A DNA stretch of 7,357 nt from Bacteroidota bacterium (GTDB lineage: Bacteria; Bacteroidota; Ignavibacteria; Kapaibacteriales; Kapaibacteriaceae): assembly GCA_003488525.1 (NCBI GenBank), contig DNLG01000012.1:8317-15673 (forward strand), given 5' to 3'. The notes below the pieces were generated by a model. The model did no database searches. It worked only from the letters and a program-made list of their open reading frames with translations, and was not told where the DNA came from. Shown piece by piece: positions 5,633 to 7,357 of this stretch. Position 1 is the stretch's first letter; each line of letters opens with the position of its first letter. The position numbers and the translations under genes are program-made.

Positions 5633-6372
5633 TCGTCGGCGTCATCCCGGCACGATTTGCCGCGACCCGGTTGCCGGGCAAGCCCCTTGTCGATCTCGAG
5701 GGGCAAACAATGATCGAGCGTGTGTGGAGAGCGGCCGCCTCGTGCGAGCAGCTCGACCGCGTGCTGATCGCCACCGATGATGACAGAATAGCAGCCGAGG
5801 CAGCCCGTATCGGAGCGGAAGCCGTGATGACCGATCCGGAGTTGCCGAGCGGAACTGACCGTTGTTACGCAGCGGTGCTGTCGCTACGGAGTCGACCCGA
5901 CATCGTGATCAACATCCAGGGGGATGAGCCGCTGCTTCAGCCGCAGGTGCTGACAGATCTGATCAGGGGGCTCGAGGCCACCACTGCCGATGTCACCACG
6001 CCGGTGTCACGCATCGTCAGTGCACATGATCTGACGGATCCGAACATCGTGAAGGTTGCTGCCAGTGCCGAAGGCCGGGCCCTTTACTTCTCCCGATCAC
6101 CGATACCCCACATGCGCGGAGCATCGATTGATTCATGGCTCGAACGTGGTCCGTACTGGAAGCATATCGGTATCTACGCCTATCGAACCGCCGCCCTTGA
6201 ACGGCATGTGTCGCTGCCTCCGACAACGCTTGAGCAATGGGAATCGCTCGAGCAGCTCAGGCTTCTGAGTGACGGCGCACGCTTTCAGTGCGTGGAAACA
6301 TCGGCCCCGTTCATCAGCGTCGACACGCCAGAGGATGCCGACCGCGTGCGGGTATTCCTTCGCCAGCGCTAG
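5629..6372 (+). CDS. kdsB: 3-deoxy-manno-octulosonate cytidylyltransferase (CMP-Kdo synthetase)
   Basis: This 247-residue cytosolic enzyme activates Kdo with CTP to CMP-Kdo, the donor for the inner core of LPS. Residues 6-20 (IPARFAATRLPGKPL) are the nucleotide-binding signature. PSGTDR (73-78), NIQGDEPL (95-102, metal ligand Asp99), LYFSRSPIP (152-160) and VDTPEDADRV (231-240, second metal ligand Asp232) match the family in order. The length is typical. It starts at an ATGA overlap with gatC and has no clear ribosome binding site of its own, so translational coupling is likely. Its TAG stop lies within a CTAG that also encodes the stop of the convergent glycosyltransferase. Confidence 0.95.
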   Translation: MIVGVIPARFAATRLPGKPLVDLEGQTMIERVWRAAASCEQLDRVLIATDDDRIAAEAARIGAEAVMTDPELPSGTDRCYAAVLSLRSRPDIVINIQGDEPLLQPQVLTDLIRGLEATTADVTTPVSRIVSAHDLTDPNIVKVAASAEGRALYFSRSPIPHMRGASIDSWLERGPYWKHIGIYAYRTAALERHVSLPPTTLEQWESLEQLRLLSDGARFQCVETSAPFISVDTPEDADRVRVFLRQR

Positions 6373-7328
6373 AGCTCTGCAAGCAGCAAAGACGCGGCCG
6401 ATACTGCACGCTCGACGCTGATCGAGAGCATGTCATCACCCGGCCCGCTTTCAAGCACGGCCGAACGGCCGGAGTATGGTCCCCACCGACGCGCACTCAT
6501 GCTCGGTGTTGATGGATACAGACCCAGTACCGCGGTACCGAGTGAGGTTGCTACGTGCAGGACGCCTGTGGAGTTCGCCACCAGCAGATCGACGCCGGCG
6601 ATCAGGTCGATCATGCCATCCAGATCGCATCGGCCGCACATGTCTACCGCGTCCGGACATTCCCTGATCACTGCCGAGCAGAGTTCGCGCTCCGTAGCGA
6701 TGCCGGTGAGGATGATCTCGGCATTATGTCGATGTTGAAGTTCGCGGGCCAGCATTCCAAAGCGCTCGGCAGGCCAGTCCTTTGCAGAGCCACCCGACCC
6801 CGGATGAATGATAACGCGGGGTCTTGCGCGTTCGCTCACGGCTTCCTTGCGCCGGGTATGATGTGGACGTGGCGAGACGAGTTCCACAGCGGGCGTGCTG
6901 CCGCCGAAGGCGTGCATGATCATCCGCACGTTGTACTCGGCCTCGTGAAACTGCGCATCTGCACGATGTTCCCGAATGCGCCGGTTGTACAGGGGCGCAT
7001 ACCACCGATAGGCAGATCCGATGCGCACGGCAACACCGGCGCGCAGGGCTGCCCATGCCTCCGATGCCCGTGGCCGTGGGGCAAAGACCGCGTCCACCCC
7101 GTGACGGCGCAGGATCGTCTGCAGGCTGTCGGTCTGCGCATCGAGGTAGACCACTTCGTCGATGCACTCCAGGTGTCGCACAAGGGGCTCGACATACCGT
7201 GCTGCTATCAGAATCAGCCGCGCCGACGGGAAGAGCGACCTCAGCGCAGGAAACATCGGCAGTGTCAGGACCATGTCGCCCAGCCGGTCGGTGCGGATGA
7301 CGGCTATCGTCTGCGGTATGAAACTCAT
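6369..7328 (-). CDS. Glycosyltransferase family 9 (heptosyltransferase-like)
   Basis: This 319-residue protein has the two-domain GT-B layout of LPS heptosyltransferases (WaaC/WaaF/WaaQ group). The N-terminal part begins with IAVIRTDRLGDMVLTLP (8-24), where Asp18 matches the proposed catalytic Asp of WaaC. The C-terminal nucleotide-sugar domain has VIIHPGSGGSAKDWPAERF (172-190), NSTGVLHVATSLGT (252-265) and LYPSTPSMSARRWGP (270-284). It likely adds a heptose or related sugar to the LPS core or another surface glycan on the cytoplasmic face of the inner membrane. The exact acceptor and donor cannot be told, so no symbol is given. No start lies in frame upstream within the window. The ATG at 7328 overlaps a possible upstream stop as ATGA. 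Confidence 0.9.
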   Translation of the reverse strand: MSFIPQTIAVIRTDRLGDMVLTLPMFPALRSLFPSARLILIAARYVEPLVRHLECIDEVVYLDAQTDSLQTILRRHGVDAVFAPRPRASEAWAALRAGVAVRIGSAYRWYAPLYNRRIREHRADAQFHEAEYNVRMIMHAFGGSTPAVELVSPRPHHTRRKEAVSERARPRVIIHPGSGGSAKDWPAERFGMLARELQHRHNAEIILTGIATERELCSAVIRECPDAVDMCGRCDLDGMIDLIAGVDLLVANSTGVLHVATSLGTAVLGLYPSTPSMSARRWGPYSGRSAVLESGPGDDMLSISVERAVSAASLLLAEL

Positions 7329-7357
7329 TGCAGCGTCACATGAAAACGGGGCGGAGC
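7325..7357 (-). CDS. Possible C-terminal tail of an upstream gene (partial)
   Basis: On the minus strand the last ten codons of the window are open, encoding APPRFHVTLQ, and end in a TGA that overlaps the glycosyltransferase ATG as ATGA. This is the junction type used throughout the window, so a co-transcribed upstream gene entering from the right edge is plausible. Ten codons are too few to name a family. Confidence 0.4.
   Translation of the reverse strand, partial: APPRFHVTLQ

Noticed and set aside
6555..7343. A 262-codon open frame on the plus strand
   Set aside because: It runs antisense to the glycosyltransferase gene, whose motifs are clear. The plus-strand product has no recognisable domain.

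Overview
The window is a GC-rich, almost gap-free bacterial stretch. It holds one tRNA gene, eight full protein genes and a likely ninth cut off at the right edge. It looks like the Bacteroidota/Chlorobi/Kapabacteria side of the tree. One protein carries a type IX secretion (T9SS) style C-terminal tail, the tRNA has a Bacteroidota-type promoter (TTTG, 20 bp, TAnnTTTG-like), a BtuG-like surface beta-propeller is present, and Shine-Dalgarno sequences are mostly absent. The high GC content and tight ATGA gene overlaps would fit a Kapabacteria- or Ignavibacteria-like lineage, but that placement is inference.

Layout. A heptamer tandem repeat (1-27) and tRNA-Val(CAC) on the minus strand (34-108) open the window. 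A 78-bp divergent promoter region built on nested inverted repeats follows. Next comes a three-gene plus-strand operon (187-4252): a BtuB-like TonB-dependent receptor, a secreted surface protein with a T9SS tail preceded by a Cys-rich DUF5522/C1orf53-like domain, and a BtuG-like beta-propeller lipoprotein. Together these look like an outer-membrane corrinoid (vitamin B12) capture and import system: the propeller captures ligand at the surface and the receptor imports it with TonB energy. The role of the middle protein is unknown.

A SUI1/YciH-like translation factor lies on the minus strand (4265-4585), convergent with the B12 operon. Diverging from it is a plus-strand operon plsC-gatC-kdsB (4647-6372): lysophosphatidate acyltransferase, the C subunit of the Asp/Glu-tRNA amidotransferase, and CMP-Kdo synthetase. 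This converges, through a shared CTAG stop palindrome, on a minus-strand family 9 glycosyltransferase (heptosyltransferase-like, 6369-7328). kdsB and the glycosyltransferase both point to LPS core assembly, so the cell is diderm with LPS.

The most interesting observation is at the DUF5522/surface-protein junction (about 2330). The two parts are joined in frame with no start codon at the signal peptide. Removing one G would recreate exactly the ATGA stop/start overlap used at every other same-strand junction here. Either this is a recent one-base gene fusion, or a sequencing error hides a separate small DUF5522 gene inside a B12 locus. No gene-free stretch exceeds 78 bp.
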